The translations under genes and the position numbers were made by a program. Positions 33,766 through 41,357 of a stretch of DNA of 64,000 nt are shown piece by piece; the stretch's first letter is position 1; the number at the start of each line of letters is the position of its first letter. Under the pieces are notes generated by a model. It ran no database searches, had not been told where the DNA came from, and saw only the letters and a program-made list of their open reading frames with translations. This DNA comes from Akkermansia muciniphila (GTDB lineage Bacteria; Verrucomicrobiota; Verrucomicrobiia; Opitutales; UBA953). Where the stretch lies: NCBI GenBank assembly GCA_943331445.1, contig CALQLO010000002.1:62001-126000 (forward strand), given 5' to 3'.

Positions 33766-35076
33766 ATGAGTACCGACACCGTGCATGCGCGCGACCTAAC
33801 GCCTCGGCAGACCGCCATCTCCATCGCCATCATCGGCGTGTTGTTCTTCATCTTTGGTTTCGTGTCATGGGCCAATGCCATCCTGATTCCTTATTTCAAA
33901 ATCGGCTGCGAGCTCACGTACTTCGAAGCGTACCTAGTCACTTTCGCCTTTTATATCTCCTACCTGCTCTTTTCCCTGCCGGCAGCACACCTGCTTAAGC
34001 GGACGGGCTTTAAAAAGGGGATGATGATCGGCTTCTGGGTGATGGCACTCGGCGCCTTTATCTTCATTCCGGCGGCGATGACCCGCACCTACGGCATTTT
34101 CCTCGGCGGGCTATTCACGCTCGGAGCCGGCCTGGCGATTCTGCAGACGGCCGCCAATCCCTACATCACCGTCCTCGGCCCCAAGGAGACCGCCGCCCGC
34201 CGCATTAGCATCATGGGCATCTGTAATAAAGGGGCGGGGATTCTCGCCCCACTGTTGCTTGCCGCGGTGGTGTTCCGCGTAACGGACACGGACCTCTTCA
34301 ACCGATTGGCCACGATGGCCGCCGGGGAAAAAGCGGCGGTGCTCGATGAGCTAATCCGCCGGGTGATTGTCCCGTATGCTTGCGTCGGCACCGTACTCAT
34401 GGTGCTCGGCTTCCTGGTGCGCATCTCGCCGTTGCCGGAAATCGACACCGAACACGAGACGGCGGAAGTCGCGGAAGCCAACGCCGACAAGACGAGCATC
34501 CTGCAATTTCCCCACCTCATTCTTGGAGCTATCGGGATTTTCCTGCATGTGGGAGCCTCCGTGATCGCGGTGGACACCATCATTCCCTACGCGCAATCGA
34601 TGGGGCTGACCTTACTGGAAGCGAAAATCTTCCCCTCGTATACGCTAGCCGCCATGATTACCGGCTACCTGCTGGGCATCGCCCTCATCCCGCGCTTCAT
34701 CAGCCAGGTCACGGCACTCCGGCTATGCACCGCGCTCGGCGTCCTCCTCTCTCTGCTCATTGTCTGGGTGCGCCTACCGGTACAATTCCTAGGCCACCAG
34801 GCCAATCTCTCCCTCTGGTTCGTCGTACTCCTCGGCTTCGCGAATTCACTCACCTGGGCCGGAGTCTGGCCACTGGCCTTAGACGGGCTAGGTCGGTTCA
34901 CCAAAATCGGTGCATCCGTCATGATCATGGGCCTCTGCGGCAATGCGATTATGCCCCTCGGCTACGGCTGGATTGCTGACCACTTCGGCGTCCGGAACGC
35001 CTACTGGATCATCCTCCCGTGTTACCTGTACCTCGTGTACTACGCGACCATCGGCCACAAGAAGCGGGAGTGGTAG
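33766..35076 (+). CDS. Sugar:proton symporter, FucP/GluP-type MFS
   Basis: Inner-membrane sugar carrier, 436 residues with about twelve helices. It matches the fucose/glucose/galactose permease branch: FIFGFVSWANAILIPYFK in helix 1, LQTAANPYITVLGP in the middle and GICNKGAGILAPLLL after it, which are FucP-family blocks. The substrate is probably L-fucose or another neutral sugar. It stands alone, with its own terminator upstream, and is followed by a long repeat-bearing gap. The TAG stop is preceded by GG and followed by a hairpin (35079-35095), echoing the GGTAG repeats. Confidence 0.87.
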   Translation: MSTDTVHARDLTPRQTAISIAIIGVLFFIFGFVSWANAILIPYFKIGCELTYFEAYLVTFAFYISYLLFSLPAAHLLKRTGFKKGMMIGFWVMALGAFIFIPAAMTRTYGIFLGGLFTLGAGLAILQTAANPYITVLGPKETAARRISIMGICNKGAGILAPLLLAAVVFRVTDTDLFNRLATMAAGEKAAVLDELIRRVIVPYACVGTVLMVLGFLVRISPLPEIDTEHETAEVAEANADKTSILQFPHLILGAIGIFLHVGASVIAVDTIIPYAQSMGLTLLEAKIFPSYTLAAMITGYLLGIALIPRFISQVTALRLCTALGVLLSLLIVWVRLPVQFLGHQANLSLWFVVLLGFANSLTWAGVWPLALDGLGRFTKIGASVMIMGLCGNAIMPLGYGWIADHFGVRNAYWIILPCYLYLVYYATIGHKKREW

Positions 35077-35282
35077 TTACGCGGCGGAGCCGCGTGGGGA
35101 CACGTGGGCAAGGTGACACGGGGACACGGGGAAAGACAAAGTTGCCGTGCAAAGGTGGGCGCGGCTGATGGCCGCGAGGGAGCATGCTGGCATGCTGCGA
35201 AGCAGAGTCATAACTTCAGGTGGCGGGTGGCGGGGACTTGTATTCACTCAAAGGGAAACCGGAGATTAGCCTGGGGGTCTTG

Positions 35283-35309
35283 GGTAGGGCGGGGCTCTCC
35301 GAGCCCGCC
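35283..35309 (+). repeat. GGTAG hairpin repeat
   Basis: GGTAG, GGCGGGGCTC, loop TCC, GAGCCCGCC, then GTTGAGC. The 5' arm has one extra G (a bulge) and the rest pairs. Sister of the copies at 4158 and 35447. Confidence 0.82.
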
Positions 35310-35364
35310 GTTGAGCACTAAGAGAAGAGGAGCTCGATGGAGATACGTTCGTCCGGCCGCGAAC

Positions 35365-35390
35365 GGACGGCTCGGAGAGCCGTCCCTACC
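35365..35390 (-). repeat. GGTAG hairpin repeat
   Basis: On minus: GGTAG, GGACGGCTC, loop TCC, GAGCCGTCC, then GTTCGCGG. Perfect 9-bp stem, same core as 4094 and 7472. Confidence 0.85.
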
Positions 35391-35446
35391 AGAGGCAGTG
35401 GCAGCTCAAAAGGAGTCGGGTGACCGGATGATTGGCTGCGGCATGA

Positions 35447-35473
35447 GGTGGGGCGGGGCTCTCCGAGCCCGCC
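35447..35473 (+). repeat. GGTAG hairpin repeat, GGTGG variant
   Basis: GGTGG replaces GGTAG; then GGCGGGGCTC, loop TCC, GAGCCCGCC, GTTGGAG. Same bulged stem as 35283. Confidence 0.75.
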
Positions 35474-35544
35474 GTTGGAGACCGAAGGCGGGTAGTCGTC
35501 GGGTCTTAGCTAGCCTCGTTGTTATCGCACGCCCGCAGGCGAAC

Positions 35545-35570
35545 GGACGCGTCGCCGACACGTCCCTACC
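35545..35570 (-). repeat. GGTAG hairpin repeat
   Basis: On minus: GGTAG, GGACGTGTC, loop GGC, GACGCGTCC, then GTTCGCC. One T-G wobble in the stem. It lies 82 nt after the OsmC gene stop, in that gene's orientation. Confidence 0.78.
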
Positions 35571-35652
35571 TACGCGGCAATTACAGGCACTGTCGTGACG
35601 CGGTCCCGGCCCACCCTCGAACGAACCGCCAACCGCTATCCGCCAACCGCCA

Positions 35653-36069
35653 TCACCTATCCTGCCACACCCAGGTCAGCACAATCTCGACGTCGGGGTG
35701 GAGTGACTGTTTTACGGGGCAAGCATTGGCGGCGCGAATCAGGCGGTCGCGTAAATCTTCCGCAATACCCGCGGGCATGTGCACCGTGGCCTCGAGCTTC
35801 GCGATACGGCGCGGGGGCTGAGCGGTCATGTGCTTCTCGACCTCGACGCGCAGTCCGCGGAAATCGAGTTCCAGCCCTTTGGCCTGAATGCCAAGAATTG
35901 TCATGATGCACGCCGCAAGGGAAGTGGCCGTGAGGTCTGTCGGGGAGAACGACTCACCCTTGCCGTGATTATCCACCGGCGCATCGGTGTGGAGGAGGGT
36001 GCCCGATGGACCGTGGGTGGCACGTACGCGGAGGTCGCCGAGGTATTCGCAGGATATTTTAACGCCCAT
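35653..36069 (-). CDS. OsmC-family protein
   Basis: Cytoplasmic OsmC/Ohr-fold protein of 138 residues, a family of thiol peroxidases acting on organic hydroperoxides. The pair of redox cysteines is present: C54 in SLAACIMTILG and C117 in ANACPVKQSLH. FSPTDLTATSLAAC is the family signature. ATG 36069 begins MGVKISCEYLGD; the upstream open frame (to 36108) would run into the terminator of the ferredoxin gene, so it is rejected. The next gene upstream is a ferredoxin, separated by a strong terminator, so they are probably separate transcripts. Confidence 0.87.
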   Translation of the reverse strand: MGVKISCEYLGDLRVRATHGPSGTLLHTDAPVDNHGKGESFSPTDLTATSLAACIMTILGIQAKGLELDFRGLRVEVEKHMTAQPPRRIAKLEATVHMPAGIAEDLRDRLIRAANACPVKQSLHPDVEIVLTWVWQDR

Positions 36070-36106
36070 GGGATGAATGTAGGCGACGCGGTGGAAGGAC
36101 CCAAAC

Positions 36107-36133
36107 AAAAAGCCCCGGAGATCCGGGGCTTTT
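36107..36133 (-). terminator. Bidirectional terminator after the ferredoxin gene
   Basis: AAAAGCCCCGG, with A36111 as the last A of the run, and CCGGGGCTTTT (ending 36133) pair around a 4-nt loop. On the minus strand the stem is followed by a T run, giving an intrinsic terminator 19 nt after the ferredoxin stop. Confidence 0.85.
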
Positions 36134-36152
36134 GAGAAAATCGCCGAAGCGA

Positions 36153-36386
36153 TTATTCGCCGTCCTTACCGATAGCGTCGACCGGGCAACCCTCGAGGGC
36201 TTCCATGCACTTATCGATGCCTTCCTGGTCGGTCGGCTGGGCGAAGACGTAGGAGTAGCCGCCGTCGTCTTGGCGCGTAAAGGATTTTGGGGCGGTCTCG
36301 CGGCAGAGGTCGCAGTCGATGCACTGCGAATCCACGTAGAACTTGCCGGGGGCGCTTTCGGGACGCTTGTCGTTCTTATCAGCCAT
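36153..36386 (-). CDS. 4Fe-4S ferredoxin
   Basis: Small electron carrier of 77 residues. CIDCDLC provides three cysteines and CMEALEGCP near the C-terminus supplies the fourth, the single [4Fe-4S] pattern with a C-terminal Cys-Pro; ALEGCPVDAI is typical. The N-terminus ADKNDKRPESAPGK is polar and probably disordered. It is monocistronic: a strong terminator lies 19 nt downstream. The partner enzyme is unknown. Confidence 0.88.
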   Translation of the reverse strand: MADKNDKRPESAPGKFYVDSQCIDCDLCRETAPKSFTRQDDGGYSYVFAQPTDQEGIDKCMEALEGCPVDAIGKDGE

Positions 36387-36433
36387 AGTCAGGAATTAAG
36401 TGCGGGCGGGCGGGTCGCTGTCAAGAATGCGCA

Positions 36434-36883
36434 TCAATTCACCGGGATCATCACCACAAGACGATGATGGAACCAGCCATCACGGCCGGCCAGAAAGGCC
36501 GACGAAAGATGGTCGGAGGTGTCATACGTCACCTCGATGGTAGCGGCGGTGGGTAAATTGGCGCGGAGACCTGGGTTAGCCAATCGGTCGATCGGGGCGA
36601 GTGGCTTCACGACCACCGCGGCCACCGGTAACTCAAATTCCTGCAGGATGACGAGGCGCACGCGGGCCTTCGTGGCCGCATCTACTCCCTCCCAGCAGTA
36701 GAGCTGCTCCATGGCGCGGGCGTCGTGATTCGCGTAGGCATCGCGCAATCGGTCGGCAAGGCCACGGAGCGAACGCTGATTCAGCCACCCGCCGAGCAGC
36801 ACTAAGAAGAGCCCGAGCAACAGACCCAGAACGGCGGCGAAAATCCGTCGGAACCATGGATGCTGGCGGAAGAGTGATGGCAC
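36434..36883 (-). CDS. Membrane-anchored hypothetical protein
   Basis: Probable 149-residue protein, not recognised. GTG 36883 gives a short basic head (PSLFRQHPWFRR), one strong membrane helix (IFAAVLGLLLGLFLVLLGGWL) and a soluble domain with helix (LRGLADRLRDAYANHDARAMEQLY) then beta strands (TAATIEVTYDTSD, WFHHRLVVMIPV), like small NTF2-like domains. The frame is open far upstream, antisense to purM, but that part is only the shadow of purM. GTG 36928 is an alternative start. It is divergent from purM by about 55 nt. Confidence 0.6.
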   Translation of the reverse strand: MPSLFRQHPWFRRIFAAVLGLLLGLFLVLLGGWLNQRSLRGLADRLRDAYANHDARAMEQLYCWEGVDAATKARVRLVILQEFELPVAAVVVKPLAPIDRLANPGLRANLPTAATIEVTYDTSDHLSSAFLAGRDGWFHHRLVVMIPVN

Positions 36884-36897
36884 GTGGGAGAAGGTCG

Positions 36898-36925
36898 TTG
36901 ACCCAATAGTAGGGTCGGAGATAAG
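36898..36925 (+). promoter_or_regulatory. Candidate purM promoter
   Basis: TTGACC (36898-36903), 16-nt spacer, GATAAG (36920-36925). The -35 is 5/6 to consensus and the -10 is 4/6. Transcription would start near 36932, only a few nt before the purM ATG at 36938. Prediction only. Confidence 0.35.
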
Positions 36926-36937
36926 CACGCAAGAGCC

Positions 36938-38146
36938 ATGGCGCACGAAAGCAAGCCCTCCTCTGATTCTGGTCGCTACGCGGCTCGCGGAGTTTCCGCC
37001 TCGAAGAGCGAGGTGCACGCCGCCGTGGACCGCCTCGACCGGGGTCTCTACCCATCGGCGTTTTGCAAAATCGTCGCCGATAACCTGACCGGCAACCCCG
37101 ACCAGTGCGTCGTCACGCATTCCGACGGCTCTGGCACCAAGGCACTCCTCGCCTATCTCTGGTGGAAGGAAACAGGTGACGCCACGGTCTTCCGCGGCAT
37201 CGCCCAAGACAGCATCATCATGAACATCGATGACTTGCTGTGCGTCGGCGTGACCAAAGGCGTCATCCTCTCTTCGACGATCAATCGCAACGCCAAGGCC
37301 ATCCCAGGGGCAATTCTCGCCGAGCTGATCAATGGCACCGAAGACGTCCTCGCGATGCTGCGGGCGCAGGGCTTCGGGATTACTTCGGGCGGCGGCGAGA
37401 CCGCCGATGTCGGCGACCTGACGCCGACGCTGACGGTGGATTCGACCGCCACCGCAATCCTCGCGCGCAAAGATGTCGTTGATGCGGCGAACGTCGGGCC
37501 GGGCCTGGCGATCGTGGGCATCGCTTCGGGGGGGACCTGCGCCTACGAAAAAGGAGAGAACAGCGGGATTGGCTCCAATGGTTTGACCAGTGCCCGCCAT
37601 GAGCTGCTCTCTAAGTACTACGCCGAGAAATATCCGGAAACCTATGACAAGGCCACCCCGGCCGACCTTGCCTACTGCGGCCCGCATCGTCTGCACGACC
37701 CCCTCCCCGGCTCCGCGCTGACCGTAGGCCAGGCCCTACTGTCTCCGACGCGGACTTACGCCCCCTACGCTCTACGCCTCCTGCAGGCACTCGGTCCGCA
37801 GCGCGTCAAAGGCTTGGTCCACTGCTCCGGGGGCGGCCAGACCAAGTGCCGGCGCTTCGGCACCAACGTCCATTTTATTAAAGATAACCTCTTCCCGACC
37901 CCCCCTATTTTCGCCGAAATCGCCAAGGTAAGCGGCACGGACGCCAAGGAAATGCACCAAGTCTATAATATGGGGCACCGCCTCGAAATCTTCCTCGCCC
38001 CAGCGGATGTTCAGGTCGCCCTGCAGCTTGCCGCCAGCCTCGGCTTGGCCGCCCAAGTGATCGGCCGAACTGAAGCTTCGACCCAGCCAGACGGCTCCAA
38101 TCACGTCACCGTGATTAAAGACCAGCAGGCCTTAGCTTACGCCTGA
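36938..38146 (+). CDS. purM: Phosphoribosylformylglycinamidine cyclo-ligase (AIR synthetase)
   Basis: Purine biosynthesis step five: ATP-dependent closure of FGAM to AIR, cytoplasmic. 402 residues, the long form, compared with about 345 in E. coli. [20 protein letters not shown] is the start of the PurM domain. [14 protein letters not shown] and [10 protein letters not shown] are the nucleotide/magnesium motifs. [12 protein letters not shown] and [17 protein letters not shown] are the later substrate loops. The C-terminal domain ends near [13 protein letters not shown]. It is a single gene with a likely own promoter. Confidence 0.93.
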   Translation: MAHESKPSSDSGRYAARGVSASKSEVHAAVDRLDRGLYPSAFCKIVADNLTGNPDQCVVTHSDGSGTKALLAYLWWKETGDATVFRGIAQDSIIMNIDDLLCVGVTKGVILSSTINRNAKAIPGAILAELINGTEDVLAMLRAQGFGITSGGGETADVGDLTPTLTVDSTATAILARKDVVDAANVGPGLAIVGIASGGTCAYEKGENSGIGSNGLTSARHELLSKYYAEKYPETYDKATPADLAYCGPHRLHDPLPGSALTVGQALLSPTRTYAPYALRLLQALGPQRVKGLVHCSGGGQTKCRRFGTNVHFIKDNLFPTPPIFAEIAKVSGTDAKEMHQVYNMGHRLEIFLAPADVQVALQLAASLGLAAQVIGRTEASTQPDGSNHVTVIKDQQALAYA

Positions 38147-38178
38147 TTGGTGAAATCATCGTAAAACCTAAGGTCGGG

Positions 38179-38254
38179 TGGTCGGGCAGACAGGACTTGA
38201 ACCTGCAACACCCTGCTCCCAAAGCAGGGACTCTACCAATTGAGATACTGCCCG
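38179..38254 (-). tRNA. tRNA-Pro(UGG)
   Basis: On minus the gene starts CGGGCAG (38254) and ends CTGCCCG-A-CCA (38179). The anticodon stem CCTGC/GCAGG encloses TTTGGGA, so the anticodon is TGG. The T arm GCAGG-TTCAAGT-CCTGT and D arm are normal. CCA is encoded. The first acceptor pair is C-G rather than G-C, as usual for bacterial tRNA-Pro. Confidence 0.94.
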
Positions 38255-38267
38255 GTACCCGAAGAAC

Positions 38268-38297
38268 ATAATGATTTTGTGTTGCCGTCCCTGTCAA
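38268..38297 (-). promoter_or_regulatory. Promoter of tRNA-Pro
   Basis: Minus strand: perfect TTGACA (38297 to 38292), 18-nt spacer, CATTAT (38273 to 38268). The start would fall about 7 nt before the mature tRNA 5' end at 38254, a normal layout for a tRNA gene. Confidence 0.55.
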
Positions 38298-38343
38298 TCC
38301 ACTAGTCTCAAACCGTTCCAACCCGAAAAACACTCCTCCTACT

Positions 38344-38853
38344 ATGGAAAACGACAGCATCTCATCCTCCTCTTCTGAATCCAAGCTCCCGCTCATTCTG
38401 GGCATTGCTGGATTCGCCCTCGGCGCCGCCGCCCTCGTGCTCGGCTACAAAGCCAAAGGTGAAGCCGCCAAGGCCAGCGCCGAAGCTGATAAGGTGTCCC
38501 AAGACCTGGGCGCTGTCAGCACGGCTATCGCCGCCAAGGCCACGCTCGCCAGCGTCGAAGCTCTGACCGCCGACCTGAATGCCACCAAGGCCGCCGCCGA
38601 AGCGAACAACAAGTCTTTCACGGACGCCATCACTCAGCTCCAGGCTGCCGCCAAGAAGGCTCCTGCTGCCACCGCCGAAAAAGGTGGCAAGACCGCTGCG
38701 GCCGCTGGCCCTGGCGAATACTCCGTCGTCTCGGGCGACAATTTCAGCAAGATCGCCAAGAAGGTTGGCATCACGCAGAAGGCTCTCACGGATCTCAATC
38801 CGGGTGTCGACTCGACCAAGCTGCGTATCGGCCAGAAGCTGAAAACTAAGTAA
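38344..38853 (+). CDS. Membrane-anchored LysM-domain protein
   Basis: Protein of 169 residues. After a Ser-rich head it has one membrane helix (LPLILGIAGFALGAAALVLG, about 16-35), an Ala/Lys/Glu-rich coiled coil (37-115) and a C-terminal LysM domain (YSVVSGDNFSKIAKKVGI ... LNPGVDSTKLRIGQKL) that binds peptidoglycan glycan strands. It probably tethers the inner membrane to the cell wall. The next gene starts only 9 nt after its stop, yet a perfect terminator lies about 95 nt downstream inside that next gene. Confidence 0.85.
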   Translation: MENDSISSSSSESKLPLILGIAGFALGAAALVLGYKAKGEAAKASAEADKVSQDLGAVSTAIAAKATLASVEALTADLNATKAAAEANNKSFTDAITQLQAAAKKAPAATAEKGGKTAAAAGPGEYSVVSGDNFSKIAKKVGITQKALTDLNPGVDSTKLRIGQKLKTK

Positions 38854-38862
38854 GCTCCGCGC

Positions 38863-39420
38863 ATGTCGGCGCCCGCACGCTGGTCCGTCCAGCATGAAGC
38901 GCTTCACGCCGACTGCCGAGTTTTCCGGGTCTACAAGGAACATTGCAATCACCCTCTCGACAAACGAGAGGGTGATTTTTTTGTGCTCCGCTCGGGCGAT
39001 TGGGTCCTCGCACTACCCGTCACGGATGATGGCCGCTTGGTCATGGTCCGCCAATATCGCTTCGGCACACGCCAACTCTCGACGGAAGGACCCGGCGGCA
39101 TCGTCGAGCCGGGCGAAGATCCGATCCTCGCCGCGGTGCGCGAAACTGAAGAGGAAACCGGCTTCAACGGCGGCCGCGCACGACTGCTCGGAACCTGCGC
39201 GCCGAACCCCGCCATCCAATCCAACCGCTGCCACTTCGTCCTGCTCGAAGGCGTCCAACCCCGCGGCCAGCGGGCTCCGGATGAGCATGAGGAAATCCAA
39301 GTGCTCTGCCTCAAACCAAAGGACGCCCTGGCGGCGGCCCTAGCCGAACCGGCCCAACATTCATTGGCATTGCTGGCGCTCTACCGCCTCCGCGATGCCC
39401 GCCCAGATCTTTTCACATGA
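38863..39420 (+). CDS. Nudix hydrolase, ADP-ribose pyrophosphatase-like
   Basis: Cytoplasmic Nudix enzyme of 185 residues, probably hydrolysing ADP-ribose or a related nucleoside diphosphate. The Nudix box is present: GGIVEPGEDPILAAVRETEEE followed by TGF, with the R-E-x2-E-E core. The N-terminus (RWSVQHEALHADCRVFRVYKE) fits the ADP-ribose pyrophosphatase group, which supports start 38863 even though a perfect intrinsic terminator (38947-38982) sits in the coding sequence. That hairpin encodes the in-frame residues NHPLDKREGDFF. The stop overlaps the kinase start by 4 nt. Confidence 0.87.
   Translation: MSAPARWSVQHEALHADCRVFRVYKEHCNHPLDKREGDFFVLRSGDWVLALPVTDDGRLVMVRQYRFGTRQLSTEGPGGIVEPGEDPILAAVRETEEETGFNGGRARLLGTCAPNPAIQSNRCHFVLLEGVQPRGQRAPDEHEEIQVLCLKPKDALAAALAEPAQHSLALLALYRLRDARPDLFT
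38947..38982 (+). terminator. Perfect intrinsic terminator inside the Nudix gene
   Basis: AATCACCCTCTCG (38947-38959) pairs without mismatch with CGAGAGGGTGATT (38965-38977), loop ACAAA, and a T run to 38982. The 13-bp stem and U tract are as good as any terminator in the window, but the whole structure is in frame within codons 29-40 of the Nudix gene. It probably ends the LysM transcript while being translated in longer messages. Confidence 0.8.
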
Positions 39421-40361
39421 CCACCCCCACTCGTATTAAAAACAAAGGCCGCGAGGCCGACCCCGTCCTTGTCGTCGGATCTGTCGCCTACGACAGCATC
39501 ATCACGCCGCATGATAAAGGTGAACGCATTCTCGGCGGCAGTGCCTCCTACGCGTGCCTCGCCGCCAGCTACTTCGCTCCGCCCCGCATCGTCGGCGTCG
39601 TCGGCCACGATTTCCGGGACCGCGATCGGAAGAAACTCGCGAAGCGCGGCATCGACCTCGACGGTCTCCTGACCGACTCCTCCGGTCGCACGTTCTTCTG
39701 GCGTGGCCGTTACCATGAGAACTACAACCGCCGCGACACCGAGGACTTGCAGTTGAATGTCTTTGAGCACTTCAAGCCCAAGCTCCCCGAGGCGCATCGC
39801 GCCACTCCGTACGTAATGCTCGGCAACATCCGCCCAGACTTGCAGCTCAACGTACTCGACCAACTCACCGGACCGCGCTTCGTCCTCGCCGATACGATTG
39901 ATATCTGGATTGAGACGCAGCGTGAGAAACTCGGCGAAGTTATGCGCCGTGCCGACCTGCTGGTCGTGAACGACTCCGAGTCGGCCAAACTCACCGGCGA
40001 GGCCAACGTGATCGTCGCGGGCCGCCAGCTCCGCGCGCATGGCTGCAAGACAGTCATCATCAAGAAGGGCGAACACGGCGCGGTGCTCTTCCATGAGGAC
40101 GGCATGTTTGCCTTACCCGCCTTTCCCGTGACCGAACTCCGCGACCCAACAGGGGCCGGGGATAGCTTCGCTGGCGCGATGCTCGGCTACCTCGCCTCCG
40201 TCGGCTCGACCGACTTCGCCGCCCTCAAGCAAGCCATGGTCTACGGTACCGCCGTGGCCAGCCTCACGGTTGAAGCCTTCTCCACGGACCGCCTGGCCAA
40301 GGCCGGGTGTCGGGAAATCCGGGGTCGCCGCAAGGAGCTCCTGAAGCTGATTAAGGCCTAG
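39417..40361 (+). CDS. PfkB-family carbohydrate/nucleoside kinase
   Basis: ATP-dependent sugar or nucleoside kinase of 314 residues, ribokinase fold. VLVVGSVAYDSIITP and ILGGSASYACLAASYF form the N-terminal substrate site. The C-terminal signature DPTGAGDSFAGAMLGYL carries the catalytic Asp and the anion hole. VIIKKGEHGAVLF precedes it as usual. The substrate cannot be read from the sequence. Overlap by 4 nt (ATGA) with the Nudix gene implies coupled translation, which hints at a nucleoside or ribose salvage pair. It ends overlapping by 4 nt with the convergent small membrane protein. Confidence 0.88.
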   Translation: MTTPTRIKNKGREADPVLVVGSVAYDSIITPHDKGERILGGSASYACLAASYFAPPRIVGVVGHDFRDRDRKKLAKRGIDLDGLLTDSSGRTFFWRGRYHENYNRRDTEDLQLNVFEHFKPKLPEAHRATPYVMLGNIRPDLQLNVLDQLTGPRFVLADTIDIWIETQREKLGEVMRRADLLVVNDSESAKLTGEANVIVAGRQLRAHGCKTVIIKKGEHGAVLFHEDGMFALPAFPVTELRDPTGAGDSFAGAMLGYLASVGSTDFAALKQAMVYGTAVASLTVEAFSTDRLAKAGCREIRGRRKELLKLIKA

Positions 40362-40564
40362 CCCTTGGTTCGGCGCCCGAGCGTTCGCCAAAGCCAGAAT
40401 AAGACCACGGCGGAAAAGACCAGATCGCCGGCCAGCATTGGCCAGGCGGTCGGGAGCTTGTGCGCGAACAACGCATAGATGAAAAACCCAGCCTGGATGA
40501 TGACGGCCAATCCCAATAAGGGCACCAGCCACCGGAGTTTCTGACTTAGGTCTGGCTTACTCAT
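40358..40564 (-). CDS. Small two-helix membrane protein
   Basis: Protein of 68 residues with two membrane helices (LVPLLGLAVIIQAGFFIYAL and MLAGDLVFSAVVLFWLW), a basic C-terminus and no recognised family. It is the last gene of the minus-strand series and starts by a 4-nt overlap with coaX, which supports it as a real gene. It converges with the PfkB kinase gene. Confidence 0.65.
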   Translation of the reverse strand: MSKPDLSQKLRWLVPLLGLAVIIQAGFFIYALFAHKLPTAWPMLAGDLVFSAVVLFWLWRTLGRRTKG

Positions 40565-41313
40565 GAGAATTGTCGGCGGTGGGCTTCGGCTAGGCCGATC
40601 AGCGTTAGGTCGGGCTCATGGCTGACGCGATCGCGCCATGAGGCCGGTAGATAAACCGCAGCCCCGCCCGTCACAATGACCTTAGGCATCGGTAAACCCT
40701 GACGCATTAATTCGGAGCACACCCCGTCGAGCAAGGCCCCGATCATGCCCGCGAAGCCCAGTGCACAGCCAGCCCGCATGGCATCGACGGTGGACTTGCC
40801 GATGGCCGGTCCGCCCAAGAGGGCCGCCGGATCGAGCGCAGGCAACAAGGCGGTGCGCTCATGCAGGTAGCGAGTCATGACACCCAGCCCAGGGGCGATA
40901 ATGCCACCCGCATAACCTCGATCCGTGAGGATATCGACCGTCGTCGCCGTGCCCATGCCGATAATGACGGCAGGAGCACCCGCGACCAGTTGCGCGCCGA
41001 CGCAATCAGCCAAGCGATCCTGGCCGACTTCGGCGGGCGTCGGGTAATCGAAGCCCAAGCCTTTCAAGGTATCATGCTGCAAGTGATAGAAGGGCCGACC
41101 GCTGCTGAGCAAGACGGGCTGAATGCTGGCGGTGACTTTCGGGACAACGCTTGCAAGGGCGATGCCAGCCGAAGGGTGCGCGGCAAGCAGACTACTCAAC
41201 GTGGCCGTATCCAGCGCCGGCGTTGCCATCTCACCTTGGGCCAGCACCCGCCGACCATCGACCACGCCCCAGTGCGCGTGCGTATTGCCGACATCGAGGC
41301 AGAAGATGGACAC
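40561..41313 (-). CDS. coaX: Type III pantothenate kinase
   Basis: First step of coenzyme A synthesis, phosphorylating pantothenate; 250 residues, the normal type III length. The ATP motif is LDVGNTHAHWG, the later GMGTATTVD and GGIIAPGLGVM are the conserved loops with catalytic Asp, and GGAAVYLP closes the fold. It lies directly downstream of birA, an arrangement often seen for these two genes. 44 nt separate the two, and it overlaps the small membrane protein by 4 nt. Confidence 0.92.
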   Translation of the reverse strand: MSIFCLDVGNTHAHWGVVDGRRVLAQGEMATPALDTATLSSLLAAHPSAGIALASVVPKVTASIQPVLLSSGRPFYHLQHDTLKGLGFDYPTPAEVGQDRLADCVGAQLVAGAPAVIIGMGTATTVDILTDRGYAGGIIAPGLGVMTRYLHERTALLPALDPAALLGGPAIGKSTVDAMRAGCALGFAGMIGALLDGVCSELMRQGLPMPKVIVTGGAAVYLPASWRDRVSHEPDLTLIGLAEAHRRQFS

Positions 41314-41357
41314 AGTGGAAACCTAGCGAGAAGAGCGGCGGGAGCAAGGCTGGTCGA

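Larger units (their letters stand above)
35077..35652. other. 576-nt gap between convergent genes, repeat-rich
   Basis: No convincing gene. It holds a hairpin ACGCGGC-GGA-GCCGCGT (35079-35095), a run of GGGACAC-like near-repeats (35097-35131) and four GGTAG-family hairpins, alternating plus, minus, plus, minus. Short open frames here are made of repeat sequence and have no other support. Confidence 0.7.

Noticed and set aside
36884-37696. Upstream part of the 420-residue minus frame ending at 36434
   Set aside because: This portion is antisense to purM; only the part after GTG 36883 has protein character.
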